37,652 nucleotides of DNA, taken from positions 25,097 to 62,748 of the forward strand of contig NW_014578569.1 in the NCBI RefSeq assembly GCF_000485595.1. Reading direction: 5' to 3'. Below the pieces are notes generated by a model. That model ran no database searches, had not been told where the DNA came from, and saw nothing but the letters and a program-made list of their open reading frames with translations. Source of the stretch: Priapulus caudatus. Its lineage: Eukaryota > Priapulida > Priapulimorpha > Priapulimorphida > Priapulidae. Positions 20,297 through 29,710 of this stretch are shown here, in pieces; within the stretch, counting starts at the first letter, position 1; every line of letters starts with the position of its first letter. A program made the translations under genes and the position numbers.

Positions 20297-22499
20297 CTGA
20301 ACTAGCAGGCAGTGATATTGTGGGTAGTCTCTGGTTTAGACTTATTGGAGCTTTGGGTTGTTTTGCTTCTGGCTTTGTTACTAGAAGGCAGTGATATCTT
20401 GGAGGTACTCTCTGATTTGGACTTATTTAGAGCTTTGGCTTGCTCTGTTTCTGGTTTGGAAGTAGCAGGCTGTGATATCTGTGTGGTAGTCTCTGATTTA
20501 GACTTGGTTTGAGCTTTGGGTTGGTTTGTTGCTGGTTCTGATCTAGCAGGCAGTGATACCTGTTGGCTACTGACTGATGTAGACTTTAACTGGGCCTTGG
20601 CTTGTCGTGTTTTTGCCTCTGAAACAAGTAGGCAGTGAGGTCTGTGGAGCATTGACTGGTTCACGTCTAGTATGACGACTCAGATTGCTTGTTTCCGGCT
20701 TGGAACTTGCTGGCCAGTAAAGTTTTGGAATACACGCTGAGGTGAATTGAGTCGGAGCCTCATGCTGCTTTGTTTCTGACTTTGAACCTACAGGTAGTGA
20801 TGGTTGTGGGGTTTCATCTGCTGCACACTTCGTGTGTATCCTCGTATTTACAGTTTCGGGCTTTGACACAGTGAGATCGCATTATCTGTGGGCATTCTCC
20901 GATTTCGTTGCACTCTCAGCCTCCACCTTCTCTCTCTGCCTGTCCCTACTGTCGTGAGAAGACGCGCTTGACACCCCTCTCATCAAGAGACCGTGGCCGC
21001 TTTCCCCGTTCTCTCTTGCTCTCTACATCCACTTTCTCCCTCTGCCTGTCCACACTGTCGTGAAAGAGACTACCAGACTTCCTCTCATCAAGAGACGGCG
21101 ACCGCCTTCCCCGTTCTCTCTCAGCCGACGTACATTGCCCGCGCAACCGACTCCGCCGCTTCCATCGACTTTCCGCGGTGCTCCCTGCCCGCCACCTCGT
21201 CCCTTCTTCCGGACCTGCCTTGCGGCTGCGCACGCTGCCGCCTCCCCGGGTCAAAGTCGTGCCGGGCGTCGCTGGACTCACTGTCGACGGCCTTGTCCCC
21301 TGCGTTAACCTCACACGCAGAGTCCATCCCAGCAGCGACGGCAGTGCTTGTCTCCGCCGCTGAGATCGCATCCCGCGTCCGCTTTGGCCTCCGCCTCTGC
21401 CTCGGCCTTCCTCCTCCGCTTCTAACCTCCTCTCCTTAAGTGCGCAAAGCACGTCCGGTCGGTACGTGTTGCGGTCGTGATGGAATATCGTCGCTGACGC
21501 ACTTACGCCGAGCATTCGACGCGCCCGCGCCGCATTGCATGCGCGACGTCCGTCGCCGGGGTACATGCCGCCGGCCGTCCCTCTCGCACAGGTTAGTATT
21601 GGTGTTTCTCTTATAGATACAAATGAATTAAAATGTTTATTTTTCATTAAATTAATATGATCCAAGTTTTCCATCGTCATTTTTTGTATATATTGTTATA
21701 TTTATATGGCATATGGACTCCCACAAAGGTTCGCCGCTGTTCAACTCGCGAGCGTCTCCGGTGGCTTCCTGGAAGCGTCCACGTGCCGTTCGCGCCACCA
21801 GTTGCCTCCGTTCAACGCCCATTCATGCGCGGAGTCTTTGCCACAAGTGTTGCCGCATTCGTCCTGACAGACATCTCCCACACCATGCCGCAGGATTTTC
21901 CTGATGTTGCTCGCACGCCGCCCTTGATCGCTCCATCGACCGTCGCCGCCGCGTTATACCCTGCGTGCCTCGACGAATTCTGCCAGGTTGCCGACGTCGT
22001 TCGTCGTTGGCGACGGCCGATCACCGAGATTCGACGCGCCAATTGTTCGCGCCCGGAGCGCATTCCACCACGTCCACCTTCATCGTTTAAAGTTGCCTCA
22101 GGCGACCAACTCTGCGTTCTGGGCTGCAGGCCGCGGCTGCAGGGCGGCTGGTTGCATGCGCGCCCCACGCGCCGCTGGCGTACCTTTCGCACCGCTCCCT
22201 CGCTGCCAACCTCCCACGCCGTTTCCCCGATGCTCTCCGCCGCGGCGCGCCTCTCCTGAATGCCCTCCGCGCGATCTCGGGGAGTGCTGGGCTCCGGGGC
22301 AAGAACTTGCCAGAATTCCGGTGAAGTCCTTCATGCGTCGAAGAAAGTGCTGGAAAGTCGGTCTCATGTCGCTGCGATCGTCTCCGGGGGGTCAATCGCC
22401 ACTGGTCCTTATCCGTCTGCGCTCGTGGGGCAGCCTGGGAAGCTTCCCTGACCACATGTTTCGAGACCGGCGCGCGCCTGCGGCAGCAATAAAGAACAT
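20297..22499 (-). other. Indel-ridden second copy of the N-terminal exon
   Basis: It follows 16,340-18,390 in order (repeat units, RS-like region, Gly/Arg regions, acceptor) with a single-base insertion or deletion every 10-40 bp, so the frame is broken dozens of times. Unlike the clean copy, it continues on its right into non-repeat genomic DNA. The indel-dominated differences, with few substitutions, are typical of uncorrected long reads. It probably represents the same exon as 16,015-18,367. A recently duplicated pseudogene is possible but less likely. Confidence 0.7.
21590..21717. other. ~127-bp AT-rich insertion present only in the noisy copy
   Basis: Between CTCTCGCAC and CTCCCACAAA the clean copy (near 17,640) is continuous, but here about 127 bp of AT-rich DNA intervene (starting GGTTAGTATTGG). 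On the minus strand it can be read without stops, as part of a frame beginning MTMENLDHINLMKNKHF. It has no GT-AG boundaries in the gene's direction, so it is not a spliced intron of this gene. Confidence 0.7.
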
Positions 22500-22730
22500 C
22501 TCTCACTGAGCGTCGTACTCGAGGTCGTTACGGTATTTATCATTACGTTCGTTAAAGCGTCAGACACAAATTTCGAGAACTGCTCCTGTTTCGTTTTCGC
22601 CTATACGAGGAAGGTGTGTGATGTTACGCTAAGCCAATTAATTCAAAATAAGTAGACAATCGAACCTATTTGCTATAGCTCAGTATCTTAGCTTCAAATC
22701 CCATGTGGTAGACATTGAATTAATTCATAC
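22500..22730 (-). other. Second copy of the sequence upstream of the N-terminal exon
   Basis: Matches 18,385-18,616 with scattered indels and then continues into unique DNA. From 22,731 to 22,936 nothing recognisable is seen. Confidence 0.7.
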
Positions 22731-22936
22731 GATATCCTGAAGCGTGGAGAGGCGACTTTGCATGTAGCGGAAAATTAGCTCGTAGTGCTTTTAAGGCATG
22801 ATATGGTTTTTAAAGCATTGCAAGGGAGTCTGCGTGTGCATATTATCGTAATCAGCTACTGTGGGTCGCAAAACTCAATGTGTCCGTCGTACCTCAGCAA
22901 ACGTTGGGCGAGCATGAATAGATTGGTAAAAAAATT

Positions 22937-23059
22937 GATTTGGATGAAAAAATAAAATGGAAGTGCAATAAATGCGAATGACCTTAAAATTATCATTACG
23001 ATCATTTAGGGCTCCAATTCGCATTTATTGCACTTCCATTTTATTTTTTCATCCAAATC
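22937..23059. repeat. Perfect 43-bp inverted repeat (hairpin/MITE-like)
   Basis: The left arm 22,937-22,979 (GATTTGGATGAAAAAATAAA...) is the exact reverse complement of 23,017-23,059, separated by a 37-bp spacer. There is no poly-U release tract, so it is not a convincing terminator. Confidence 0.95.
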
Positions 23060-23606
23060 TGGCCAACTCTGCCATAAATTTACTTAGAATCGCATAGTGA
23101 AAGGGGCGAAATTCGCCTTGACTATAACATTCTCTGGATGTTGTCATCTATCGCCGGTCGTGCCCATTCTCCGTGCATATCACATTGCACCTGTCATGAC
23201 AATGATCATGACTAAGTCGACTTCGAGGCGATTCTACTCCGATTACACCAAAGGCGCTTTAAGTAGACACTCCGCGTTACGATTTGACCTTCCTTACATT
23301 GACACTTTTGCCCGCATCATTTCGCATAAATTCACTCTGCCCTGTGTTGGCCTCATCTTACAGCTAATGACCGTGGCATTACATGTGTGCAGCGACGAAA
23401 ATGTGTCACAAGACCAGTCCCCTCTAATGGTTCACTGTCGCAGTATCTTAGAGATCCCTGTTTATAGCGGCTTATTTTGGAGCTTGCTAACTGGCGTAAG
23501 AGTAGCAGGCAGCAGCACCAGGCCAGGCAGCAGCACAGCAATGCAGCAGCAGCAGCCAAATCTTCCCTAGTGACATCACTGCGGAGTATAAACGTCGCTA
23601 CTAATA

Positions 23607-23616
23607 TGATGACGGC

Positions 23617-23651
<35 letters not shown>

Positions 23652-23815
23652 GCTCTCTCTCTCTCTATTTCCGCCATTTCGCCTGCTGTCTTGCTCTCTG
23701 TACTCAGCTTCTGCTCTTAGTTTTATCTCGCTCTCTCTACCTCTCTCCTCTCTGTCTCTCTCGCTCTCTGCTCTCTCTCTCGTCTCTCTCCCCTCTCCTT
23801 CGCTCTCTCTGTTTC
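23607..23815. repeat. (CT)n microsatellite
   Basis: CTCTCT tracts are interrupted by short AT- or TG-containing stretches. Reading frames of Ser/Leu or Arg/Glu here are repeat translation. Confidence 0.9.
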
Positions 23816-24037
23816 TGAGTCCATGACACAACGATTTCTCGCTGATCCAAGCGTTGCCATGATGGGAGGAATCTAGAGTTTATTTTGGCATAAGGTAGTG
23901 TGATTATGCATGTCACGAAGTATTTGCTAGTCTAGACTAGTACTGAAGAAATTAGCGTGTAGATGCGCATATTGCGGATTTAACGTCCTACAGTTGCATT
24001 CTAGATCGCCCATTAGCACTATGTCAGGGGACTAGTC

Positions 24038-24257
24038 TAAAGACGTTAATGGCGCATGACGCCAATGAAGACGGCCAATAAGACGTTAATGGCGGGCATG
24101 ACGGCCAATGAAGACCGCCCAATTAAAGAGCGTTAATGGCGCATGACGGCCAATGAAGCACGCCAATAAAGACGTTAATGGCGCAATCGAGCCAAATGAA
24201 GACGCCAATAAAGACGTTAATGACGCATGACGCCAATAAAGACGTAATGACGCATAA
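24038..24257. repeat. ~40-bp degenerate tandem repeat (AAGACGTTAATGGCGCATGA)
   Basis: Five to six copies of a unit running AAGACGTTAATGGCGCATGA then CGCCAATGAAGACGCCAATA. Length varies from unit to unit through single-base indels, mostly extra G or C. Some of this variation may be read error. Confidence 0.75.
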
Positions 24258-24291
24258 TTAACACAACGACACAAAACGGAGCTGATTTGCA

Positions 24292-24610
24292 ATCTTACAC
24301 GCGCATACACGCACGTATACACGCACACACACGCACGTACACGCACATACATGCACGTACACGGACATACACGCACACACACGCACGTACACGCACACAC
24401 ACGCACATACACGCACATACACACACATACATACACGCACATACACGCACGTATACACGCACACACACGCACATACACGCACATACACGCACATACATAC
24501 ACGCACGTATACACGCATACACACGCACGTACACGCACACACACGCACATACATGCACGTACACGCAAATGGCACACATACACGCACATACCGGCACATA
24601 TATATATATG
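24292..24610. repeat. (ACGCAC/ATACACGC)n microsatellite
   Basis: Alternating CACGCACATA and CGTACACGCA units, ending in a short TATATATATA tract. Not coding. Confidence 0.9.
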
Positions 24611-25999
24611 CGGCCAATATTATACTTAAATTATATTTAATCTATATTCCATCAAAACATATATATGTCAGCAAAAATAGATGTAGCTACAAGCAGGTGT
24701 AACAGAGGCCAGAGGTGCCAATGCCGCACGCTATAATATTCAGCGCCATGAGCACGCGAACTGTCCATCGGAAATATTAGCAATGGCCATCAATCATAGC
24801 GAAATCACCCGATAGGCCGAAATCACCTGCCATCGCGTGAGAGAGGAACCAGCATTATAACTTAATTACATGTAGGAATCATATGAGAAAAAGAGTGACA
24901 CACATCTGCTACATACATCCTGCTGAGGACAAAGGGAAGATAGAGACGCATGCGCAAAACGCACGAGCAGATGGCGGGGGGGGAGGATAAATATACGGTT
25001 GACGCACCCACGACGAGACGAAACCCCCGACAGGGCCTAATCTAGGCCATTTTTCATACCGAATACCGGCCGCCCAAATTACGACCCCTAGCAAAACGCC
25101 CACATTACAAAATTCATAAAACGCCCCAAATTAGCAGAGCTCTGATGCAGATCTATCGTTCTATATATCCATATTTTCATCGTTATGTAGGCACTGTTTT
25201 ATAATAAAATGCTATATATAAGATCTATTATCTATTATCTGAATAAAATGTGTCGACCAAACGCCCAATTTTATGTGATAGATAAGTATATTATATAATT
25301 TTTTTTACGCTCGCCACGGTTGCCCATATTAAGCAGCTAGTTAGCCGCTGCCCGAGATAGCCCACGCGTCGGTACAGGCTAACTTTCTGTCTGTGATAAT
25401 TACGTTTATATTAAATAATAATAAAAACAACTTAAAAATACTTTCTGCCTGTTTTATCGGGGTCTAGTAATGAGAATTACTACACAGTCTAAATAAAGGT
25501 GCGAGAGCACTCGAACAACACCACAGGCACTTGCAGCGTTTCAATAAAATATAATGCTAAATAAATATGAAATCTATTTACTACCAAAGTCTTAATGTTT
25601 CTTTACTCTCTTTCGCCTATTATTGCCGACAATTTCCTGTAAATGCCGTGCAAATGCTCCTCTGCAACACACATGTAGGCCCCCCTAAACCGCGCGCACG
25701 CTGCCGCACACTGACACATATATATAGACTCTTATCTGTATAGAACGTGTGATCAACACAACCTTCCTCGATGATAACTACGGCGGGAACTATCAAGCGG
25801 GAATTCTGTCCTTGGGTTCCGCACCGACGTGGGGGCGCGCAACCACTATTTATATTTCTTCCATCTCCTTTGTTCCCAATAAAATGTATTTATAATGCAA
25901 ACGCTTCCACTTTCGCCTTCTAAACCCTTACTTCCAATTAGTTTATATTGCCGGCTCTTTGTCGTGCGGCTCGTAAGTAATTTCGGCCCGTTAAGCTAT
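24611..25999. other. AT-rich DNA with no gene seen
   Basis: No reading frame above about 64 codons, no RNA gene and no clear repeat were recognised in this 1.4 kb. It contains several AATAAA-like words, which are expected by chance in such AT-rich sequence. Confidence 0.6.
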
Positions 26000-26145
26000 T
26001 TAGTTCTATGGCCATGCATATAGCTTAGTTATAAGGCCATGCATATAGTTTGGTTATATGGCCATGCATATAGTTTAGTTATAAGTCCATGCATATAGTT
26101 TGGTTATAAGGTCATGCATGCGATTTAGTTATAAGGCCATGTATA
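26000..26145. repeat. 25-bp minisatellite (GGCCATGCATATAGTTTAGT), six units
   Basis: Units of 25 bp start near 26,010, 26,035, 26,060, 26,085 and 26,110, with a last partial one. Each has a CATGCATATAG core followed by TTAGTTATAA. It abuts the right inverted repeat of the 3.1-kb segment. Confidence 0.9.
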
Positions 26146-26206
26146 GTGAAGGAAATTTCGCCCCTTTCACATATGCAAATTCTAAGTAAATTTATGGCAC
26201 AGCTGG

Positions 26207-27807
26207 CCTCGTCGACACAATTACACCAGATGGCTTCAACGGTTAACAATACCGACCGCCCGCGAAGACCAATATACCCAGTGCTTTTCAAAGGTCAACC
26301 CGCCCATTATCTAGGGGTGTCCTAAATTCGTTTGCCTCGCTTGGCTTAGCATCGTTACACTCGCGCATACATGTACGTACATGTGTACGTACGTGGTGTA
26401 ATTGTGTTTAGATGGCCATCGGAGTCATTAGTCTTTTAACGGCATTCGCATTAGAGTAAGAATTTACCATTAGAGAGCGTAGCTTAGCGGAGGGACAGCA
26501 AAAACGGACAAAGGGACAACGTGTAAGACGTGTAGCGCTGCTGCGCGTGCAGGACGCCTAGCAAGCAGAGGTGTCTAATAACTGACCAGATAGAGTGGTC
26601 GACAGATGGCGTGCGGAGAGGGGGGCACGCGAAGCAATGCTTGTTCGCATGTCGCACAAACGGTTATTTAATAACTTAAAGAAGAGCACAGAAATGTTTT
26701 AATCCCAAGTTTGGGCATGATGCGTACATGGTCGTCTAATCTAACTAAAATCACGGTACTCCATAAAATAAACTAAAACAGCAACAAAGGTAGTTTAAAC
26801 ACAGATCGGTAACCACGCACAAACAGTCTATACTCTCATGCCTTGTAGCCGTGAACGACCCCTCTCTATCTCTCGCCCTTCTCTTATATTCCCCCTCTCT
26901 CTCTCTTGCCAACCTGGCTACGTCACGTGATAAAAACCGCCAACGCCCTGGCCAGAATTGTCCGTGCTTTCGTCAATATGTGAGACCACTGCCCCACTTA
27001 TCGTGATTTCAAGCAGAGGTGTCTAATAACTGACCAGATAGCGAGGTATATACGCTACAAGTAGATCATGCTTTCTACTCTCTACTCGCTAAACCCCTCA
27101 CTGAAATCGACACGCGCTCTCGCTTTTATATGTGAGCTCCCGAAACAGGTCGTAAACAGCTTCCGTCACGTGACCTAGTTTTCCCACCTCATCACCGAAT
27201 TTGGTAAGCAAACGAGCAAGCAACTTCTTCGCTCTTTGGCTAAAACACTAACTGCGCAGTTGGTCTCAAGTGACAGAATACACTTGGCCTGTGGTTATTC
27301 TTGACCTGATGAGTCATTTCTGCCAACGTGGCACAGCACACGCATGATACTCTTTAGTGTAGAGACACCCGGTGCTGTTCAGCCAGTTCTCGTGTTGCTG
27401 CCACAACCACAAGTGTTGCTGCTGTCATCTGCAGCTACATTCATGTAGACTGCATGCTTACAATAATGTGGATTGCTAGAGGAACACGTACGACAAGCAA
27501 TGTGATACAGAAGCACATGATGGTGACTAATAACAATGTCCAGTCCCTTAGGATGTGACATCATTGCCGTCAACAGTCTCATTATCGAGATCCTTTATAG
27601 AAGATAGCTGGTAATAAACAGTAGATGACAACAGTAAGTAGTCATTAACAACTATATGATGGACCAGGGAAATAACGGGCCGGACCCGGAGTAGTACACC
27701 GATCAATAAGAGCTAGGTATGGCGCCTGCGATTGGGGTGAGGGCGAGAGCAGAGCGGGCCCAAGCAGAGGTCGAAAGGGGAAGTCTTCGCCATATAAGAA
27801 GCTATTA
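26207..27807. other. Intergenic DNA without a recognised gene
   Basis: The stretch contains a 32-bp exact direct repeat (26,562-26,593 and 27,010-27,041, CAAGCAGAGGTGTCTAATAA plus 12 more bases), a GTACATGTACGTACATGTG-like palindromic patch near 26,370, a CT-rich tract near 26,865-26,910 and two CACGTGA words (26,923; 27,165). No reading frame of note. Confidence 0.6.
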
Positions 27808-28525
27808 GCCGCGTTCACACGGAGCGAAAACACCGAGTCGAAAACGATCCGAGACAGACCCGGATCAAAAACGACACGGAGCGTCGTTGAAGAGAGCGTT
27901 CACACGTTTGATCGATCAGTTCTTGGATAGTAGATCTCAGGGGAGAGATCAAACTGCATGCAGTGCCCCTTCCCACACTCAGGATAATACTCAGTAGAAT
28001 TGAGCCAGAGCGAGAGCGCCATCTGTCGTGGAGTTTGGGGAGAGATAGTGAATATAGAAATAAGTTGTTGATATAGAAATCAGTTAACCCTAACCCTAAC
28101 CCTAAACAAATAATAAACAATAAAATAAACAAAAGACAAAATTAGCCAATCAGAACCGTTTTTGTTAGTGCTTAACGCGCCCTCTAGCGGATCACTATCT
28201 CACCCATGTGCAAAATTTGTTCTTGGACATGCCTCTATGCGAGCTGAAGAAAAATACAGTGAGTCCAAGCGAACAATCAAGCGAACAATGCGAATTAAAC
28301 AATCAAACTCTGGCTATCGACACTGGCGACGTCTGCCGCCGTACTAATTCTGACCCGGGTCGTGTGCCAGTGCGCGTTCACACGGCAAAAATGAACCAGC
28401 GCTCGGGTCGTTTTCGACCCGGGTCGTTTTCGTACCAAGAAAACGTCCGTGTGAACGCTTGGCTCAGGACGCATTTGATCCCAGTCGTTTTCGACCCGGG
28501 TCAAAGTGCTCCATGTGAACGCGGC
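27808..28525. mobile_element. MITE-like element, terminal GCCGCGTTCACAYGGAG inverted repeats
   Basis: The left end GCCGCGTTCACACGGAG and the right end (minus strand from 28,525) GCCGCGTTCACATGGAG match at 16 of 17 positions. Subterminal GTTCACACG and GACCCGGGTCGAAAACGAC motifs are repeated inside both ends in both orientations. There is no open frame for a transposase, so it would be non-autonomous. The exact target duplication is unresolved (TA-rich flanks on both sides). Superfamily is not assigned. Confidence 0.65.
28084..28106 (-). repeat. Interstitial telomere-type repeat (TTAGGG)n
   Basis: The plus strand reads TTAACCCTAACCCTAACCCT AAA, i.e. three perfect TTAGGG units plus partial ones on the minus strand, inside the MITE-like element. 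Confidence 0.95.
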
Positions 28526-28868
28526 TATAGACTCTTTGGTTTTGATCTCACTCCAGATCAATGACAAATCAATATGGTCAACAATACGGCGTTTCTCGTG
28601 GTCCGATTTTGGCCGATTTTGCATATGAAGTTTAGGAGGATCCAATCAACAACTTTCAACTATAAAACCTTCTGTTGCAATTTGTTCCGGGTATTTCTTA
28701 TATTGACTGGACTACAACATGCGAGTGGACAAGTGAAACTGGAGATGAAGCTCGATCGAGCACTAACGGAGAGTACAACTGTAATACGGCATCAGTGGAT
28801 GTCCGGATGCGTAGCCTGGAGGCTAGGCGACCGATTCCGGACGTGTAGCCACTGCGTATTCGAATAAA

Positions 28869-28916
28869 CCTTCGGTCTATCGGGCCTTCGGTCTATCGGA
28901 CCTTCGGTCTATAGGA
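28869..28916. repeat. 16-bp tandem repeat (CCTTCGGTCTATCGGR), three units
   Basis: Three consecutive units start at 28,869, 28,885 and 28,901, with one or two differences. The sequence 28,526-28,868 before it holds no recognised feature. Confidence 0.9.
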
Positions 28917-28923
28917 CAGTAAC

Positions 28924-29380
28924 CGTAATTGAATTAGCTAGGATGTCTGCGTTTCTCCCTATAGTCGAATGAACAAGACTCGCAGCGATGTAATTGAATT
29001 AACTAGTCCGTGTTCCTCTAACAAGAGTGCCCGTGTCTATGTAATTGAATTAGCTAGAATGTCCGCGTTCTCCTCTATATCGACATCAACAAAGACTACG
29101 CAGCGATGTAATGAATTAACTAGTCCGTGTTCCTCTAACAAAAGGGCCCGTGTTTAGGTACATCATGCGCGTGACGCATGCGTGGTTCGCGTCCGTGCCT
29201 GACTATATAGCCGGAACCGGGAAGAATCGGGAATTGCTCCTCAACCAGGCACGGACAGACACGACCGCACAACAGCTGTAATAGTACGAAATCAAAGTAA
29301 ACTTCAAATCATGGTACAACCGTCTTTCTCTTGTTTATGGCTTTGACTTAACACTGTAACATACACATATACGCATTACA
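28924..29380 (+). repeat. LTR-like unit with internal 117-bp tandem repeat and TATA box (copy 1)
   Basis: GTAATTGAATTAGCTAG recurs 117 bp apart (28,924 and 29,041), interleaved with GTAATTGAATTAACTAG half-units. Next come ATGCGCGTGACGCATGCGTG, a TATA-type GACTATATAGCCGG near 29,201, CAACCAGGCACGGACAGACA, and a terminal stretch ending GCATTACA. The promoter-proximal part resembles the solo LTR at 34,290-34,792 (TATA, AACCAGGCAC, ACGACCGC..ACAGCTGTAA, CATGGTA). No internal retroelement genes follow. Confidence 0.55.
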
Positions 29381-29710
29381 GATAGATAGATAGATAGATA
29401 GATCGGAAAAATGATAAATTGATAGATAGATATGCCCTGAGTGCGAGCGTCAGGTGGGGAAGAACTTGATTCCACAGCCAGCGCGTGTGCCCTGGCGAAT
29501 CCACTGCAAGGTTACGTGACAGACTACTGTATCCTTAGCCTGTGGTTGCGTGTTTGTAAGTCTACAGCCAGCGCACCTAGCGGAAGTGAACTGAATGCGT
29601 GGCATGTTTTCCAGCAGAGATTTTCCATTAGATTTTCTAAATATGGTTTTTTTAAACATTTAACCACAATAAATAACAAAAAGCAAAGTGTTAGAATCGA
29701 ACCTGGGGTA
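29381..29710 (-). repeat. SINE with pol III B-box and (GATA/TATC)n tail (copy 1)
   Basis: On the minus strand a B-box-like GGTTCGATTCT (29,703-29,693) is followed by a T-rich stretch, a body containing CCGCTAGGTGCGCTGGCTGT and GCTAAGGATACAGTAGTCTG, and a (TATC)n tail down to 29,381. The A-box side is cut off by the DNA-transposon-like element that begins at 29,711. The body recurs at 36,620-36,957 and, truncated, in the intron at 2,478. tRNA origin is inferred from the B-box only. Confidence 0.6.

Larger units (their letters stand above)
23061..26206. mobile_element. 3.1-kb segment bounded by ~60-bp inverted repeats (possible DNA transposon)
   Basis: Inward from the left, GGCCAACTCTGCCATAAATT continues into TACTTAGAATCGCATAGTGA and AAGGGGCGAAATT. 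Inward from the right (minus strand from 26,206), GGCCAGCTGTGCCATAAATT continues into TACTTAGAATTTGCATATGT and GAAAGGGGCGAAATT. The interior has no recognisable transposase: an open frame of 157 codons at 23,097-23,570 shows no known motif. No clear target duplication was found. The interior holds a (CT)n tract, a noisy 40-bp repeat, a CA microsatellite and a 25-bp minisatellite. It may be a non-autonomous element, or two oppositely oriented copies of a short repeat. Confidence 0.5.

Noticed and set aside
20946-21680. 244-codon minus-strand frame starting MTMENLDHINLM
   Set aside because: It fuses the AT-rich insertion to frame-shifted N-terminal exon sequence; the junctions show it is not a gene.
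22937-23059. Transcription terminator
   Set aside because: The stem is far too long and lacks a T-run after it. The context is eukaryotic repeat DNA.
23097-23570. 157-codon plus-strand frame inside the 3.1-kb inverted-repeat segment
   Set aside because: No transposase, reverse transcriptase or other motif was recognised, and its start lies within the inverted repeat. Kept only as a possible remnant.
29693-29703. A tRNA gene around the GGTTCGATTCT box
   Set aside because: No acceptor stem, anticodon arm or A-box can be placed upstream, because the neighbouring element begins a few bases away. A SINE fragment explains it better.
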